Notes: a model not told the origin generated them from the letters alone. A stretch of 64,000 nt of DNA from Bacillota bacterium (GCA_029224785.1 JAQXVF010000040.1:1-64000); one strand, 5' to 3'; counted from the stretch's first letter, positions 1 to 10,305 are shown. Numbers and translations: made by a program.

Positions 1-206
1 CATTTTCTTCCGTTTGGAGCCGGATATCCGTCAAAACCTCCGGCAAAGCAGGAGGTCCTGACGGATACAATTGAGGAATGAATACTGTGCAGGCAACTTC
101 CATTCACGAGATCAAGAAACAAACCCCGGCTCAGAACAAGAAGATACTCGGCGCTTTGAAATTTGCCAAGGCCAACGGCTTTTCCGTAAAGAAGAGGAAA
201 GGAAAA

Positions 207-236
207 GACACCCTCTGCCTCATGGCAAAGGGTGTC
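207..236 (-). terminator. Rho-independent terminator downstream of tmRNA
   Basis: Inverted repeat gacaccct...agggtgtc; on the minus strand it is followed by ttttcctttcctctt. Confidence 0.7.
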
Positions 237-293
237 TTATGGTTTGGACGAAGACCGAACCCCACACAATGTAGGGTTCGGATATGCGTCCAA

Positions 294-642
294 TGGTGGA
301 GGCGAGGGGAGTCGAACCCCTGTCCGAAAGCAACTTGGAAGGACTTTCTCCGGGCGCAGTTTGTTATTTCCATTCCCTCGCTCCGGCGGGAACAAACACC
401 CTTCGGAGCTTGGTAGCTTCATGATGCATGGTACGCGCAAAGCTTAGCGTACGCACGGTCTCCACTTCAATCACACCCTGGCCCGGCTCGTGGACCTTCC
501 GGGGAGGATGGGCGCCTAATTAGGCAGCCAGAGCAACAGTTTTGTTGTCAGTTAATTTTAAAAAGGTACCCGTTTTATCGTGGTCAGGCGCCACGGCCCG
601 CTTATCCGGCCTCACTACCCCCGTCGAAACCGGTACGCCCCC
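294..642 (-). ncRNA. ssrA: tmRNA (transfer-messenger RNA)
   Basis: Minus strand ends ...GGGGTTCGACTCCCCTCGCCTCCACCA and starts GGGGGCGTACCGGTTTCGACGGGG. Internal tag ORF reads ...LTDNKTVALAA-stop (stop at about 520-522). smpB is nearby. Confidence 0.95.
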
Positions 643-686
643 ATATATGATGGAGTCCCGTGCCCCGAAGGGCACGGATGATGATT

Positions 687-1223
687 TCAGAAACGTCCGT
701 AGGGATCCGGCAGCTTCTTGGGCTCCGGATAGGTCTCTCCGTGGGTATCCACGGTAATGGACGCGATCTTCTGTTCCTCCGCGGGACGATCTCCGGGAAG
801 GGTTTTGGCAGAGGCAATGGCATCCACCACATCCATGCCGGAGGTCACCTTGCCGAAGGCCGCATATTGACCGTCCAGGTGCTTGGCATCCTGGTGCATG
901 ATGAAGAACTGGCTTCCGGCACTGTTGGGGCTCTGAGAACGGGCCATGGACAGGACGCCGCGCTTGTGGCGCAGGTCATTTTTGAACCCGTTGAAGAAGA
1001 ACTCGCCCTTGATGCAGTAGCCGGGGCCGCCCATGCCTGTTCCTTCGGGGCAGCCGCCCTGGATCATGAAGCCGGGAATGACTCTGTGGAAGATCAGACC
1101 ATCGTAGAAGTTATGATTGGCCAGATCGATGAAATTATACACGCTCTGGGGTGCCTTATCGGGGTACAGTTCTCCCTCGATGACGCCGCCGTTTTCCATG
1201 GTGATCTTAAAAGTTGGATTCAT
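687..1223 (-). CDS. Cyclophilin-type peptidyl-prolyl cis-trans isomerase
   Basis: ITMENGGVIEGELYPDKAPQSVYNFIDLA...FHRVIPGFMIQGG motifs. Confidence 0.93.
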   Translation of the reverse strand: MNPTFKITMENGGVIEGELYPDKAPQSVYNFIDLANHNFYDGLIFHRVIPGFMIQGGCPEGTGMGGPGYCIKGEFFFNGFKNDLRHKRGVLSMARSQSPNSAGSQFFIMHQDAKHLDGQYAAFGKVTSGMDVVDAIASAKTLPGDRPAEEQKIASITVDTHGETYPEPKKLPDPYGRF

Positions 1224-1224
1224 T

Positions 1225-1662
1225 TTAATATCTCTCCTTCATGGCCCGGTCGATCTGACGCTTTGCGTCCCGTTCTGCCGCAGCCTGTCGTTTGTCATAC
1301 AGTTTTTTGCCCTTGCACAGACCCACATTGACCTTTACCCGGCTGCCTTTGAAATACACCGACAGGGGAATCAGAGAATATCCGTCCTGTTTCACTTTTC
1401 CAAGCAGACGCATGATCTCCCGCTTGTGCATCAAAAGGCGCCTGGGTCGGCGGGGATCCCGGTTGAAAATATTTCCGTGGTCATAGGGGGAGATGTGCAT
1501 CTGATTGACGATGATCTCGCCGTCTTTGATGCCGCACCAGGCATCCTTCAGGTTCAGGGTACCCTGGCGGATGGATTTGACCTCGGTGCCGCAAAGCGCA
1601 ATGCCGGCCTCGATCTCTTCCTCCACGAAGTATTCGTGATAAGCTTCCCGATTCCGTGCCAT
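1225..1662 (-). CDS. smpB: SsrA-binding protein SmpB
   Basis: [41 protein letters not shown]; adjacent to ssrA. Confidence 0.95.
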   Translation of the reverse strand: MARNREAYHEYFVEEEIEAGIALCGTEVKSIRQGTLNLKDAWCGIKDGEIIVNQMHISPYDHGNIFNRDPRRPRRLLMHKREIMRLLGKVKQDGYSLIPLSVYFKGSRVKVNVGLCKGKKLYDKRQAAAERDAKRQIDRAMKERY

Positions 1663-1744
1663 TACTTTTACGCCTTGCTTTTCCATGGATCCATCACCTC
1701 CGGTTGCTGTACTTCTCGGTCATTATATCATATCTGTCAAGAGA

Positions 1745-2401
1745 TTATAACAGGAATTTCTCCAGGTCTTCCGGAGAATCGAAGGAGAAGTCGCAGTGCT
1801 TATTCATAAATTCTGCGATTTCAGGAATATCTTTTCTGCTCCAGCCGGCAAATGCGGAGGCTGCACCCGCGGCTTTTGCCATATCACATCCAGGCTTCAG
1901 GTCATCTACCACCAGAATATCCGCAGGGGAGAGGCCGTAGTACTCCATCAGATCCATCAGGGGCCAGGGATTGGGCTTTCGCCTTTCCGGAGGATCGTCC
2001 CAACTGTAAATCCGTTCCGGAACAAACCCAAAATAGTGCTGATAATCCCGCCGGATGGTTCTTTCCGCCGAATGGGACACCACGCACAGAATTCCGCCTG
2101 CGCTGCGGTAATGCTCGATCAGGCGGCCGATGCCGTCATACAGCGGCGCGATCTTATCCCGGACAAAGCTTTGCCAGAGCAGATACTCCTCGTCCAGTTC
2201 TTCCTGGGTGAAACGATATCTTTCCTGGCAGAAGGCCAGAAATCCGGGAGAAAAGCACCCGCGGGTGTATTCCTGTTTTGTGATGGTCTCTCCGGGGCGG
2301 AAGCGGTCCAGCGCCGCCAGAAATGCAGGATAATTCAGCGTCTCTTCACTTCTGACCACGGTGTCATCGTGGTCTAATACCAGGCACGGATATCGAAGCA
2401 T
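1745..2401 (-). CDS. HAD-superfamily hydrolase
   Basis: LDHDDTVV motif I, late ILVVDDLKPGCDMAKAAG motif. Confidence 0.85.
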   Translation of the reverse strand: MLRYPCLVLDHDDTVVRSEETLNYPAFLAALDRFRPGETITKQEYTRGCFSPGFLAFCQERYRFTQEELDEEYLLWQSFVRDKIAPLYDGIGRLIEHYRSAGGILCVVSHSAERTIRRDYQHYFGFVPERIYSWDDPPERRKPNPWPLMDLMEYYGLSPADILVVDDLKPGCDMAKAAGAASAFAGWSRKDIPEIAEFMNKHCDFSFDSPEDLEKFLL

Positions 2402-2523
2402 GGTTTCCTCCGTTTTTTCTTTTCAGTATAGCAAACGCACATGAAGAATGCAACCAAAATTCATCTTGCTATTATCGAACAAATGTGCTATAATGAGAGC
2501 AATGAAGAAAGGAGGGGCATTCC

Positions 2524-2790
2524 GTGGTCTGCAATTATCCCATTGACGTCATCTCGCTGTGCAGTGTGGACGGCGGGATTCAGCCTCTGCGTTTCCGGCT
2601 GAAGGACGATTCCCAGCAGCTTGTCCGGGTGGATATCCTGGAGGTGGTGGATGTGAAGGTGATCCCCATTGTGGGGATCGAAGCCCAGATCTTCCTCTGC
2701 CGGTGCAAGGCAGGGGAGACCTGTCATATGTTTGAACTGAAATACACCATCCGTACCCATTGCTGGTGCCTGTACCGGATCGTCTGCTGA
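2524..2790 (+). CDS. Small conserved hypothetical protein (88 aa)
   Basis: ORF preceded by TATAAT and a gaaaggagg-like RBS; Cys-rich C-terminus. Confidence 0.6.
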   Translation: MVCNYPIDVISLCSVDGGIQPLRFRLKDDSQQLVRVDILEVVDVKVIPIVGIEAQIFLCRCKAGETCHMFELKYTIRTHCWCLYRIVC

Positions 2791-2858
2791 TTCGTGGAAT
2801 ATTGCCAATGGAAATCCCTTCTGTCTGCCTGTATAATAGAGCAAACAGGAGGGATTTT

Positions 2859-3350
2859 ATGCCGATTGTAACCTTTTACCGCGGACACCCCAATCCGCCG
2901 AAAACAACCAGAAGGACCCATTTGGGGGCAAACGTGATCCTGACCTGCCAGGGAAGGCTGCTGCTGGAAAAACGCCGGGACAGCGATACCTGGGGACTGG
3001 TTGGCGGCGGGGTCAAGAACTATGAGACAGAGGAGCAGGCCATTTCCCGGGAAGTATATGAGGAGCTGGGTCTGCGGATTCCCAAGGAGCGGTTTCGCCG
3101 GGTCAAGGTGTATGGAGAACCGGGACGCATCGCCGCCTACTGCGACGGCAGTATCTGGAGAATGGTGATCGTGGCATTCATCCTGGATCTGGAGGAGGAA
3201 CCGGAGCTGAAAATCAGCCCGGAGAGCAGAGAGCTGCGGTTTTTCCGGCCGGAGGAACTGGAGAAGATCCAGATCGTGGTGACCCACAGCGATATTGTGG
3301 AGGAGCTGTTCCTGCAGGCTCCCGGCCGGTTACATATACAGAAATCATGA
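2859..3350 (+). CDS. NUDIX hydrolase
   Basis: Nudix box GGGVKNYETEEQAISREVYEELGL; start chosen at MPIVTFYRGHPN after aggaggg. Confidence 0.9.
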   Translation: MPIVTFYRGHPNPPKTTRRTHLGANVILTCQGRLLLEKRRDSDTWGLVGGGVKNYETEEQAISREVYEELGLRIPKERFRRVKVYGEPGRIAAYCDGSIWRMVIVAFILDLEEEPELKISPESRELRFFRPEELEKIQIVVTHSDIVEELFLQAPGRLHIQKS

Positions 3351-3368
3351 ATATATGCAAAAAGGGTC

Positions 3369-3397
3369 TTGTATCTTCCACCGGAATATGCTATACT
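3369..3397 (+). promoter_or_regulatory. Sigma-A promoter of the OLE-like RNA
   Basis: TTGTAT - 17 bp - TATACT. Confidence 0.7.
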
Positions 3398-3403
3398 TTC
3401 CGT

Positions 3404-3990
3404 GACGGCGCAGTATCCTAGTCGTGCGGTTCCGCTTCTAAGAAGGGCCTAAAAATCCTTTTAAGGGCATATCGATGAAGTCCCTGGTGTCTGCTTTTTA
3501 CGCCCAGTTTAGGGTGGATGCTGGGGGTTAAGGATCTCGGGCGCATCCCAATGGCATGGGGTATACGACCCGGTTTCCGTGGAGACCTTTTTTTGTGCGA
3601 CGGCGGCACATATCCCCTCGATGGGGACCCGTCCGCGTACGAGTTTGGTATGAACCTGCAAGGCGGTGCACAGAATCGTGTGCTGTGTGCAGTGTAGCCT
3701 GCCTTGAGTGAGAATGTTGGGAAAGAAGACCAGGCTGCCGGATGTGATGGCCACACATTGGCAGCTATCGCTTCTGGAAATCATCCTTGCAAAAGAGGTT
3801 AAGAGCGGATTCCGCATGTCGTGGAAATCACCTAGGCTGTCTTTTCGGGGCAGATAAGAGATTGCAGTACGGACTGAGTGGCAATCGGGTACTCAATTTG
3901 GCAACACTTGGGCGGGTGGATGAAAAGGAAACTGCCTGTACGGCAACGACAGGCTTCACCCGGGGAAAACCAACCCGACCTAAGCCGTAA
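3404..3990 (+). ncRNA. ole: Probable OLE RNA (ornate large extremophilic RNA)
   Basis: About 590 nt with no credible CDS, own promoter, several internal stems (CAAGGC/GCCTTG 3659/3701; TGCACA/TGTGCA 3667/3686; GCCTGT/ACAGGC 3934/3949; CCCC/GGGG 3614/3623). Located directly upstream of an OapA-like membrane protein and dxs-tlyA-nadK-argR-recN. The call rests on size and synteny, not on an alignment. Confidence 0.82.
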
Positions 3991-4042
3991 GATTTATCTT
4001 ATCTGCTGCCGTCATTTTTTTATCATTAGGGAGAGGATTTTT

Positions 4043-4633
4043 TTGGCAAAATCCCACGGAAAATCAGCAGGGGACGCAAAGCGGAAATCGGTCCGGTGGA
4101 TCCTCTGTGTTTTTTTCAGCACCATTGTCATTTCTGCTGTGATTTCCCTTGCCTCGGAGGAGGTCATGGACAACAGCAGCGTATGGGCGGCGTTTCTGAT
4201 CCTGTTTATCATCGTTTTTATCGGTATCCTGTTTGACATTGTGGGTGTGGCAGTGACCTCCGCCACGGATACCCCCTTTCATTCCATGGCAGCCCGGAAG
4301 GTCCCGGGAGCACAGGAGTCCATCCGTCTGCTGAAAAACGCAGAACGGGTCAGCTCCATCTGCAACGATGTGATCGGCGATATCTGCGGCGTTGTATCCG
4401 GCTCCGCTGCTGCAGCCATTGCCATGCGGGTTACCGCCAATGTGCCCAGGACTGCGGAAAACCTGGTGACCCTGGCGCTGTCAGCGCTGGTGGCGGGTCT
4501 GACCGTTGGCGGAAAGGCCATTGGAAAAACCATCGCCATCGGTTCCTGCACCAAAATCGTCTATACCGTCGGTGTGATCTTGTATCACTGCCGCCGGCCG
4601 TTCCGCCCCAGGCAAAAAAAGAATCATAAATGA
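4043..4633 (+). CDS. oapA: OLE-associated membrane protein OapA-like (TTG start)
   Basis: Multi-TM protein AKSHGKSAGDAKRKSVRWILCVFFSTIVISAVISLASEE...GILFDIVGVAVTSATDTPFHSMAARKVPGAQ...NDVIGDICG (D-x3-D); RBS gggagagg before TTG; placed between the ncRNA and dxs. Confidence 0.82.
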   Translation: MAKSHGKSAGDAKRKSVRWILCVFFSTIVISAVISLASEEVMDNSSVWAAFLILFIIVFIGILFDIVGVAVTSATDTPFHSMAARKVPGAQESIRLLKNAERVSSICNDVIGDICGVVSGSAAAAIAMRVTANVPRTAENLVTLALSALVAGLTVGGKAIGKTIAIGSCTKIVYTVGVILYHCRRPFRPRQKKNHK

Positions 4634-4648
4634 ATTGGTCGTGACATT

Positions 4649-6502
4649 TTGAGTATTTTAGAAACCATAAACGGTCATGATGATTTGATATATCTGAACG
4701 ACGAGCAGAGAGAGCTGCTCTGTGAGGAAATCCGCCGGTTTCTCGTGGAGAAGGTATCCAAGACCGGCGGACACCTGGCCTCCAATCTGGGCACGGTGGA
4801 GCTGAGCGTTGCACTGGAGACCGTTTTCGACACCAGAAAGGACCGCCTTGTTTTTGACGTAGGACACCAGTCCTACGTCCATAAGCTGTTGACCGGCCGC
4901 AGGGACGGGTTTGACCATCTGCGGCAGCTTGGCGGCATGGCTGGCTTTCCCAAACCCTGTGAAAGCGACACGGATTCCTTTGTGGCAGGCCATGCATCCA
5001 ACTCCGTTTCCATCGGGCTGGGCATGGCAAGAGCCAGGACGCTGCAGCACCAGGATTACTCGGTGGTGGCGCTGATCGGCGACGGAGCCTCCACCGGAGG
5101 CATGGCCTTTGAAGCCATGAACGATGCCGGTGCGGGAAAAGAGCCGCTGATTATCATTCTCAATGACAATACCATGTCCATCAACCGGAACGTGGGCGGC
5201 CTATCCATGCATTTACGGCAGCTCCGGATGAAAGAAAAGTACCTGGGCATGAAGCAGAAGGTCAAGGGCTTTCTGCAATATGTACCCGGAGGGAACCGAA
5301 TCTACACCCAGATGAAGCGCAGCAAGGACTGGCTCAAGCGGATGCTGATCCCCACAACCATTTTTGAGAATATGGGCCTTTGCTACCTGGGGCCTGTGGA
5401 CGGCCACGATCTGCCCCGGCTGATCAGTGTGCTGGAAACAGCCAAAGAGATGCGCTGTCCCGTTTTGCTCCATGTGATGACCCGCAAAGGGAAAGGCTAC
5501 AAGCCTGCAGAGGACAATCCTGCAAAGTTTCACGGTATCGGCAAGTTTGACCCGGAGACCGGCCAGACAGATGGTTCCAAAAAGCCTGATTTTTCTTCCC
5601 AGTTCGGTCAAACGCTGCTGTCGCTGGCGGGGCAGAACGAGAAAATCTGTGCGCTGACGGCGGCAATGCCCTCCGGCACCGGCCTGCGCCCCATGCAGGC
5701 GGCGTTTCCCAACCGGGTCTTTGATGTAGGAATTGCAGAGGAACACGCCGTTTCCATGGCAGGCGGACTTGCCAAGCAGGGCATGATCCCGGTGGTGGCA
5801 TTGTATTCCACATTCCTTCAGCGCTCCTACGATATGGTGTTTCAGGATGTTGCCATGCTGCACCTGCATGTAGTGTTCGGCGTTGACCGGGCCGGTATTG
5901 TGGGAGAAGACGGCGAGACTCACCATGGAATCTACGATCTTGGATTTCTTCGCCAGGTCCCCGGGCTGCAGATCTACTGCCCGGCCAGCCGGAAGGAGTT
6001 GTCGGATATGCTCCGCTGGGCAGTGGAAGTGTGCACCGGCCCTGTGGCGCTGCGGTATCCCCGGGGATCCGACCGGGATTATTCCGATTCCGCCTGGGAC
6101 GGCAAGCATATGGTGTGCCGTCATCGGGAGGGTGACGATGCCGTTCTGATCACCTACGGTGTTATGCTGCAGAACGTGATGGATGCGGCGAAGCTTCTGG
6201 AAGCGGAGGGGATCCGGGCGACGGTCCTGCGGCTTCTGCAGGTGGATGTACTTCCCATGGCGGATATCCGATCGCTGCTTCCCGAGAATGCACCGCTGTT
6301 TGTTTTTGAAGAAGTCGCAGGGGAATGCGGCATCTGCAGGGATCTTGCCTGGCAGATGCGGACAGTCGATCCCCGGCGTTCTGTATTTGGCAGGGATATT
6401 GGAAAACGATTCCTGACCCACGGAAAAGCAGGAGATCTGTACCGTTTGTGCGGCCTGGATGCCCAATCCATCGCAAGTTTTGTAAAAGAGGAGCTCTCAT
6501 GA
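4649..6502 (+). CDS. dxs: 1-deoxy-D-xylulose-5-phosphate synthase
   Basis: VFDVGHQSYVHKLLTGR, GDGASTGGMAFEAMNDAG, HHGIYDLGFLRQVPGL. Confidence 0.96.
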   Translation: MSILETINGHDDLIYLNDEQRELLCEEIRRFLVEKVSKTGGHLASNLGTVELSVALETVFDTRKDRLVFDVGHQSYVHKLLTGRRDGFDHLRQLGGMAGFPKPCESDTDSFVAGHASNSVSIGLGMARARTLQHQDYSVVALIGDGASTGGMAFEAMNDAGAGKEPLIIILNDNTMSINRNVGGLSMHLRQLRMKEKYLGMKQKVKGFLQYVPGGNRIYTQMKRSKDWLKRMLIPTTIFENMGLCYLGPVDGHDLPRLISVLETAKEMRCPVLLHVMTRKGKGYKPAEDNPAKFHGIGKFDPETGQTDGSKKPDFSSQFGQTLLSLAGQNEKICALTAAMPSGTGLRPMQAAFPNRVFDVGIAEEHAVSMAGGLAKQGMIPVVALYSTFLQRSYDMVFQDVAMLHLHVVFGVDRAGIVGEDGETHHGIYDLGFLRQVPGLQIYCPASRKELSDMLRWAVEVCTGPVALRYPRGSDRDYSDSAWDGKHMVCRHREGDDAVLITYGVMLQNVMDAAKLLEAEGIRATVLRLLQVDVLPMADIRSLLPENAPLFVFEEVAGECGICRDLAWQMRTVDPRRSVFGRDIGKRFLTHGKAGDLYRLCGLDAQSIASFVKEELS

Positions 6503-7305
6503 ATCAGTCCTTTATTCGGCTGGATGTGCTGCTGACGGCCAAAAAACTGGCCGATTCCCGGTCCAGGGCTCAGGAAATGATCCGTTCCGGCGTGGTGTTT
6601 GTGGACGGAAAGTGCTGCGATAAGCCCTCCGCTTCCTTTCCTGAGAATACGGAACCGGAGATCCGGGGGGATTTCTGCCCCTATGTCAGCCGCGGAGGAC
6701 TGAAACTGCAGAAGGCGCTGGAGGTTTTCGGAATCGATCCCTGCGGATATGTGTGCAGCGATTCCGGCGCATCCACCGGCGGATTTACAGACTGTCTGCT
6801 GCAGCACGGTGCGAAAAAAGTGTACGCCATCGATGTGGGAACCGGACAGCTTGCGGACAAGCTCCGCAGGGATCCCCGGGTGATGGCAATGGAGCAGACC
6901 AATATTCGGTATCTTACGCCGGAGGCTCTGGGAGAACACCTGGATTTTTCCGTTGTGGATGTGAGTTTTATCTCCTTGCAGCTTGTTCTTCCTGCAATCT
7001 ATGGCCTTTTGAAGGAAGAAGGTCAGGCGGTGTGCCTGATCAAGCCCCAGTTTGAGGCCGGAAAGGCCCATGTGGGGAAAAAGGGTGTTGTAAAGGACCG
7101 GAAGGTGCACAAAAGGGTATTGGACGAGTTTCTGCTGTATACGGATCTGATGGGTTTTTCCGTCCAGGGACTGACGTTTTCTCCGGTCACCGGTCCGGAA
7201 GGGAACATTGAGTTTTTAGGATATCTGAAAAAAACAAAGGGAAGGGGACTGCGTCCGGATACGGAGGCCGTAGTTGCCTCCGCCCATGCGCATTTGAAGG
7301 GGTGA
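6499..7305 (+). CDS. tlyA: TlyA/YqxC family rRNA methyltransferase
   Basis: S4-like N-terminus IRLDVLLTAKKLADSRSRAQEMI; SDSGASTGGFTDCLLQHGAKKVYAIDVGTGQL. Confidence 0.92.
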   Translation: MNQSFIRLDVLLTAKKLADSRSRAQEMIRSGVVFVDGKCCDKPSASFPENTEPEIRGDFCPYVSRGGLKLQKALEVFGIDPCGYVCSDSGASTGGFTDCLLQHGAKKVYAIDVGTGQLADKLRRDPRVMAMEQTNIRYLTPEALGEHLDFSVVDVSFISLQLVLPAIYGLLKEEGQAVCLIKPQFEAGKAHVGKKGVVKDRKVHKRVLDEFLLYTDLMGFSVQGLTFSPVTGPEGNIEFLGYLKKTKGRGLRPDTEAVVASAHAHLKG

Positions 7306-7309
7306 CAGG

Positions 7310-8188
7310 ATGAAGCGGGTCATATTAACACCCAATCCCTATCGGGACAAGGGCTTCCACACCGTTCGTACCGCCGCAGATATTCTGCGGAAAGCCGGTA
7401 TGGAGCCAAAAATCTGCCTGCCGTTTGAGGTGGAGAAGAGCTTTGAGCTTCCCAAAGACATCCGTTTTTGCCGGTTGGAACGGGAACTGCCCAATGCAGA
7501 GCTGATTGTCTGCTTCGGCGGTGACGGCACCATTTTACACACAGCCAAGGCTGCCACCCGGAATGGGATCCCCATTTTGGGGGTCAACATCGGCACTATG
7601 GGTTTTATGGCGGAACTGGAAAGCCACGAACTGCCCCAGCTTGCCCGCCTTGCCAACGATGACTACCACATCGAGAACCGGATGATGCTGGATGTGTCCG
7701 TGACCCGGGGCGGGGAGGAGATTTTCCACGATATTTCCCTTAACGATGTGGTGATCACCAAGGGGGCGGTGGCGCGTATTGTGACCGTCAGCGTCAAATG
7801 TGATGGGATCCAGGCCATGGAATGCGGCGGCGATGGCGTGATCGTCTCCACTCCCACCGGCTCTACTGCCTACAATCTGTCAGCCGGAGGTCCCATTGTG
7901 GAGCCGGATGCCCACAATCTGATCATCACCCCGATCTGTGCCCACGATATGGTCAGCCGGTGCATGGTGGCATCGGACAGGCGTACCGTTACCCTGTCGC
8001 TTTCCCGAAATGCCCGGAGAAATGCTTCCCTGTCCGTGGACGGAGGAAAAACAGTACGGATCTCCGTGGGGGATACGGTCACCGTCAGGAAATCCGATTG
8101 CGAGACCAAGCTGCTTCGCCTGAACGACCGCAGCTTCTACGACGTTGTCAATACGAAATTCAATCTGGTAAAGGATGCAACAAGATGA
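7310..8188 (+). CDS. nadK: NAD kinase
   Basis: GGDGTILHTAKAA, STPTGSTAYNLSAGGPIV motifs. Confidence 0.95.
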   Translation: MKRVILTPNPYRDKGFHTVRTAADILRKAGMEPKICLPFEVEKSFELPKDIRFCRLERELPNAELIVCFGGDGTILHTAKAATRNGIPILGVNIGTMGFMAELESHELPQLARLANDDYHIENRMMLDVSVTRGGEEIFHDISLNDVVITKGAVARIVTVSVKCDGIQAMECGGDGVIVSTPTGSTAYNLSAGGPIVEPDAHNLIITPICAHDMVSRCMVASDRRTVTLSLSRNARRNASLSVDGGKTVRISVGDTVTVRKSDCETKLLRLNDRSFYDVVNTKFNLVKDATR

Positions 8189-8637
8189 AGGAAAACAGAC
8201 AGGCAAAGATCATGGAGATCATTTCCTCCCAGGACATTGAGACCCAGGAGCAGCTTCAGGAGCAGCTCCAGCTTGCCGGATTCACCTGCACGCAGGCGAC
8301 CATTTCCCGGGACATCAAGGAGCTTCGCATCATGAAAGAGCTGACCAGCTTCGGCACCTATCGCTACACCACCTCCACCAAGGAGATCACCAGTACCTTT
8401 TCCACCCGGCTCAACAACATTTTCCGGGAATGTATTGTCCGATATGACTACGCTATGAACATCGTGGTAGTCCATACCATGCCCGGTCTTGCCTCCGCCG
8501 CTGCCTCCGCCATTGACGGAATGAAAATGAGCTTTGTCATCGGTACCCTGGCCGGAGACGATACGGTTTTCATCGTTATGCGGGATCAGAATGCCGCCGC
8601 GGCGTTCTGCAGCGAAATCAAAAACCTGCTGAGCTGA
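8185..8637 (+). CDS. argR: Arginine repressor ArgR/AhrC
   Basis: QAKIMEIISSQDIETQEQLQEQLQLAGFTCTQATISRDIKELRI; C-terminal IGTLAGDDTVFIVMRD. Confidence 0.94.
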   Translation: MKENRQAKIMEIISSQDIETQEQLQEQLQLAGFTCTQATISRDIKELRIMKELTSFGTYRYTTSTKEITSTFSTRLNNIFRECIVRYDYAMNIVVVHTMPGLASAAASAIDGMKMSFVIGTLAGDDTVFIVMRDQNAAAAFCSEIKNLLS

Positions 8638-8655
8638 CAACGGGAGGGATTTTCC

Positions 8656-10305
8656 GTGCTGAGTCTTCTTCACATTGAAAACATTGCGGTGATCGAGTGC
8701 GCGGACATTTCCTTCGATCGCGGATTCAACGTTCTGACCGGCGAGACCGGCGCAGGCAAATCCATCGTCATCGATGCCATTTCCGCCATTCTGGGTCAGC
8801 GTGCCTACCGGGATATGATCCGTACCGGCACACAGCAGGCCAGCGTCCGGGGGATCTTTTCGGAGGTTCCCAGGTATCCCTGGTTTGAAGAAAACGATGT
8901 TCCATACGATCCGGAGGTCACCGTGACCCGGCAGATCTTCCAGGACGGAAGGAATCTCTGTAAGGTCAATGGTGTGGGCGTGTCCGTTTCCACGCTGAAT
9001 AAGCTGGGAATGCAGCTTATCAATATCCATGGGCAGCACGATTCTGCCGTTCTGTTCGACGAGGCAAACCATCTGCGTCTGCTGGACGAATATGCCGGAA
9101 ACGAGGATATCCTGAAGGAATACGGGGAAAAATACCGGAAGATGGAGGATATTTCCCAGGAAATCCGAAAGCTTTCCATGGATGAAAGCGAAAAGCTTCG
9201 TCGGACGGAGACCCTGAAATATCAGATCTCTGAAATTGAAAAGGCCGGATTGCAGCCGGGAGAGGACGAAGAACTGGAGATCCGCAGAAAGCTCCTGCAG
9301 AATTCAGAAAAGCTGAGCAATTCTATTAATGAGGCAGTGGAATGCCTGTACGGAGATGACGAACGGGACGGAGCAGCCTCCCTGATGGTCGAAGCAGAGC
9401 GTGCGCTTTCACGGCTGAGCCGCTTTTCCGATCAGTTTGAGCCCCTGTATACGCTCATCTCCGACCTGAAATACCAGGTTCAGGACGCAGCGGAGCAGGC
9501 CATCGAATTCCGGGACAGGCTTTCCTTCAGTGCCGACGAACTGGAGGAGATCGAAAGCCGTCTGGATGTCATCCACAAACTCCGGAGAAAGTACGGTGCA
9601 ACCTGTCAGGACATTCTGGACTATCTGGAACAGGCAAAGCGGGAGCTGGATGCCATTGCTTTCTCCGACGACCGGATCCTGCAGCTAAAGGATCAGCTGA
9701 AATCGGCAAAGGCTGCCGCCCGGGAGGAGGCAATGATCCTTCGCCGGCGCCGGACGGATGCCGCGTCCGAACTGACAAAGCAGCTTCTTTCGGAGCTGGA
9801 GCAGTTGGATATGCCCAAGGTGCAGTTTTCCTGCGAGTTTACGGAGGTTCCGTTGTGTCCCTCCGGAGCGGACGCTGTGGCATTTTATATGTCCGCCAAT
9901 GCCGGAGAGGCCCTGAAACCCATGAATAAGGTGGCCTCCGGCGGTGAACTTGCCCGAATCATGCTGGCCATGAAAAATGTTCTTGCCGGCAGGGACCATG
10001 TGGATACGCTGATCTTTGACGAAGTGGATACCGGTGTTTCCGGACGTGCCGCTCAGAAGGTGGCGGAAAAGCTGCGCAGCGTTGCACTGCACCGGCAGGT
10101 TCTCTGCGTGACGCATTTGCCTCAGCTCGCTGCTCTTGCGCAGACCCACTTGCTGATTTCCAAGGAAGCCCGGCAGGGGAGAACCTACACCACGGTGACG
10201 CCGTTGGACCGGGAGGGCCGAAAGCGGGAGCTTGCGCGGATTATTGGAGGTACCCATATCACGGAAACCACGCTGAAGAGCGCAGAAGAGATGCTGCAGG
10301 GCTGA
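8656..10305 (+). CDS. recN: DNA repair protein RecN
   Basis: LTGETGAGKSIVIDAISAILGQR, MNKVASGGELARIMLAMK, DTLIFDEVDTGVSGRAAQKVAEKL. Confidence 0.95.
   Translation: MLSLLHIENIAVIECADISFDRGFNVLTGETGAGKSIVIDAISAILGQRAYRDMIRTGTQQASVRGIFSEVPRYPWFEENDVPYDPEVTVTRQIFQDGRNLCKVNGVGVSVSTLNKLGMQLINIHGQHDSAVLFDEANHLRLLDEYAGNEDILKEYGEKYRKMEDISQEIRKLSMDESEKLRRTETLKYQISEIEKAGLQPGEDEELEIRRKLLQNSEKLSNSINEAVECLYGDDERDGAASLMVEAERALSRLSRFSDQFEPLYTLISDLKYQVQDAAEQAIEFRDRLSFSADELEEIESRLDVIHKLRRKYGATCQDILDYLEQAKRELDAIAFSDDRILQLKDQLKSAKAAAREEAMILRRRRTDAASELTKQLLSELEQLDMPKVQFSCEFTEVPLCPSGADAVAFYMSANAGEALKPMNKVASGGELARIMLAMKNVLAGRDHVDTLIFDEVDTGVSGRAAQKVAEKLRSVALHRQVLCVTHLPQLAALAQTHLLISKEARQGRTYTTVTPLDREGRKRELARIIGGTHITETTLKSAEEMLQG

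Noticed and set aside
78-416. 112-aa ORF at the window start running into ssrA
   Set aside because: Its 3' half is the antisense of the tmRNA and its terminator. The first ~45 codons could be a gene remnant but cannot be supported.
3418-3817. Small ORFs inside the 3.4-4.0 kb region
   Set aside because: Short, overlapping, lacking RBS and family motifs. The region is better explained as a structured RNA.
3404-3990. RNase P RNA, 6S RNA or riboswitch as alternative identity
   Set aside because: No RNase P signature (for example GAGGAAAGTCC-like core), too long for 6S, and the dxs/oapA neighbourhood fits OLE. A covariance search is still needed.
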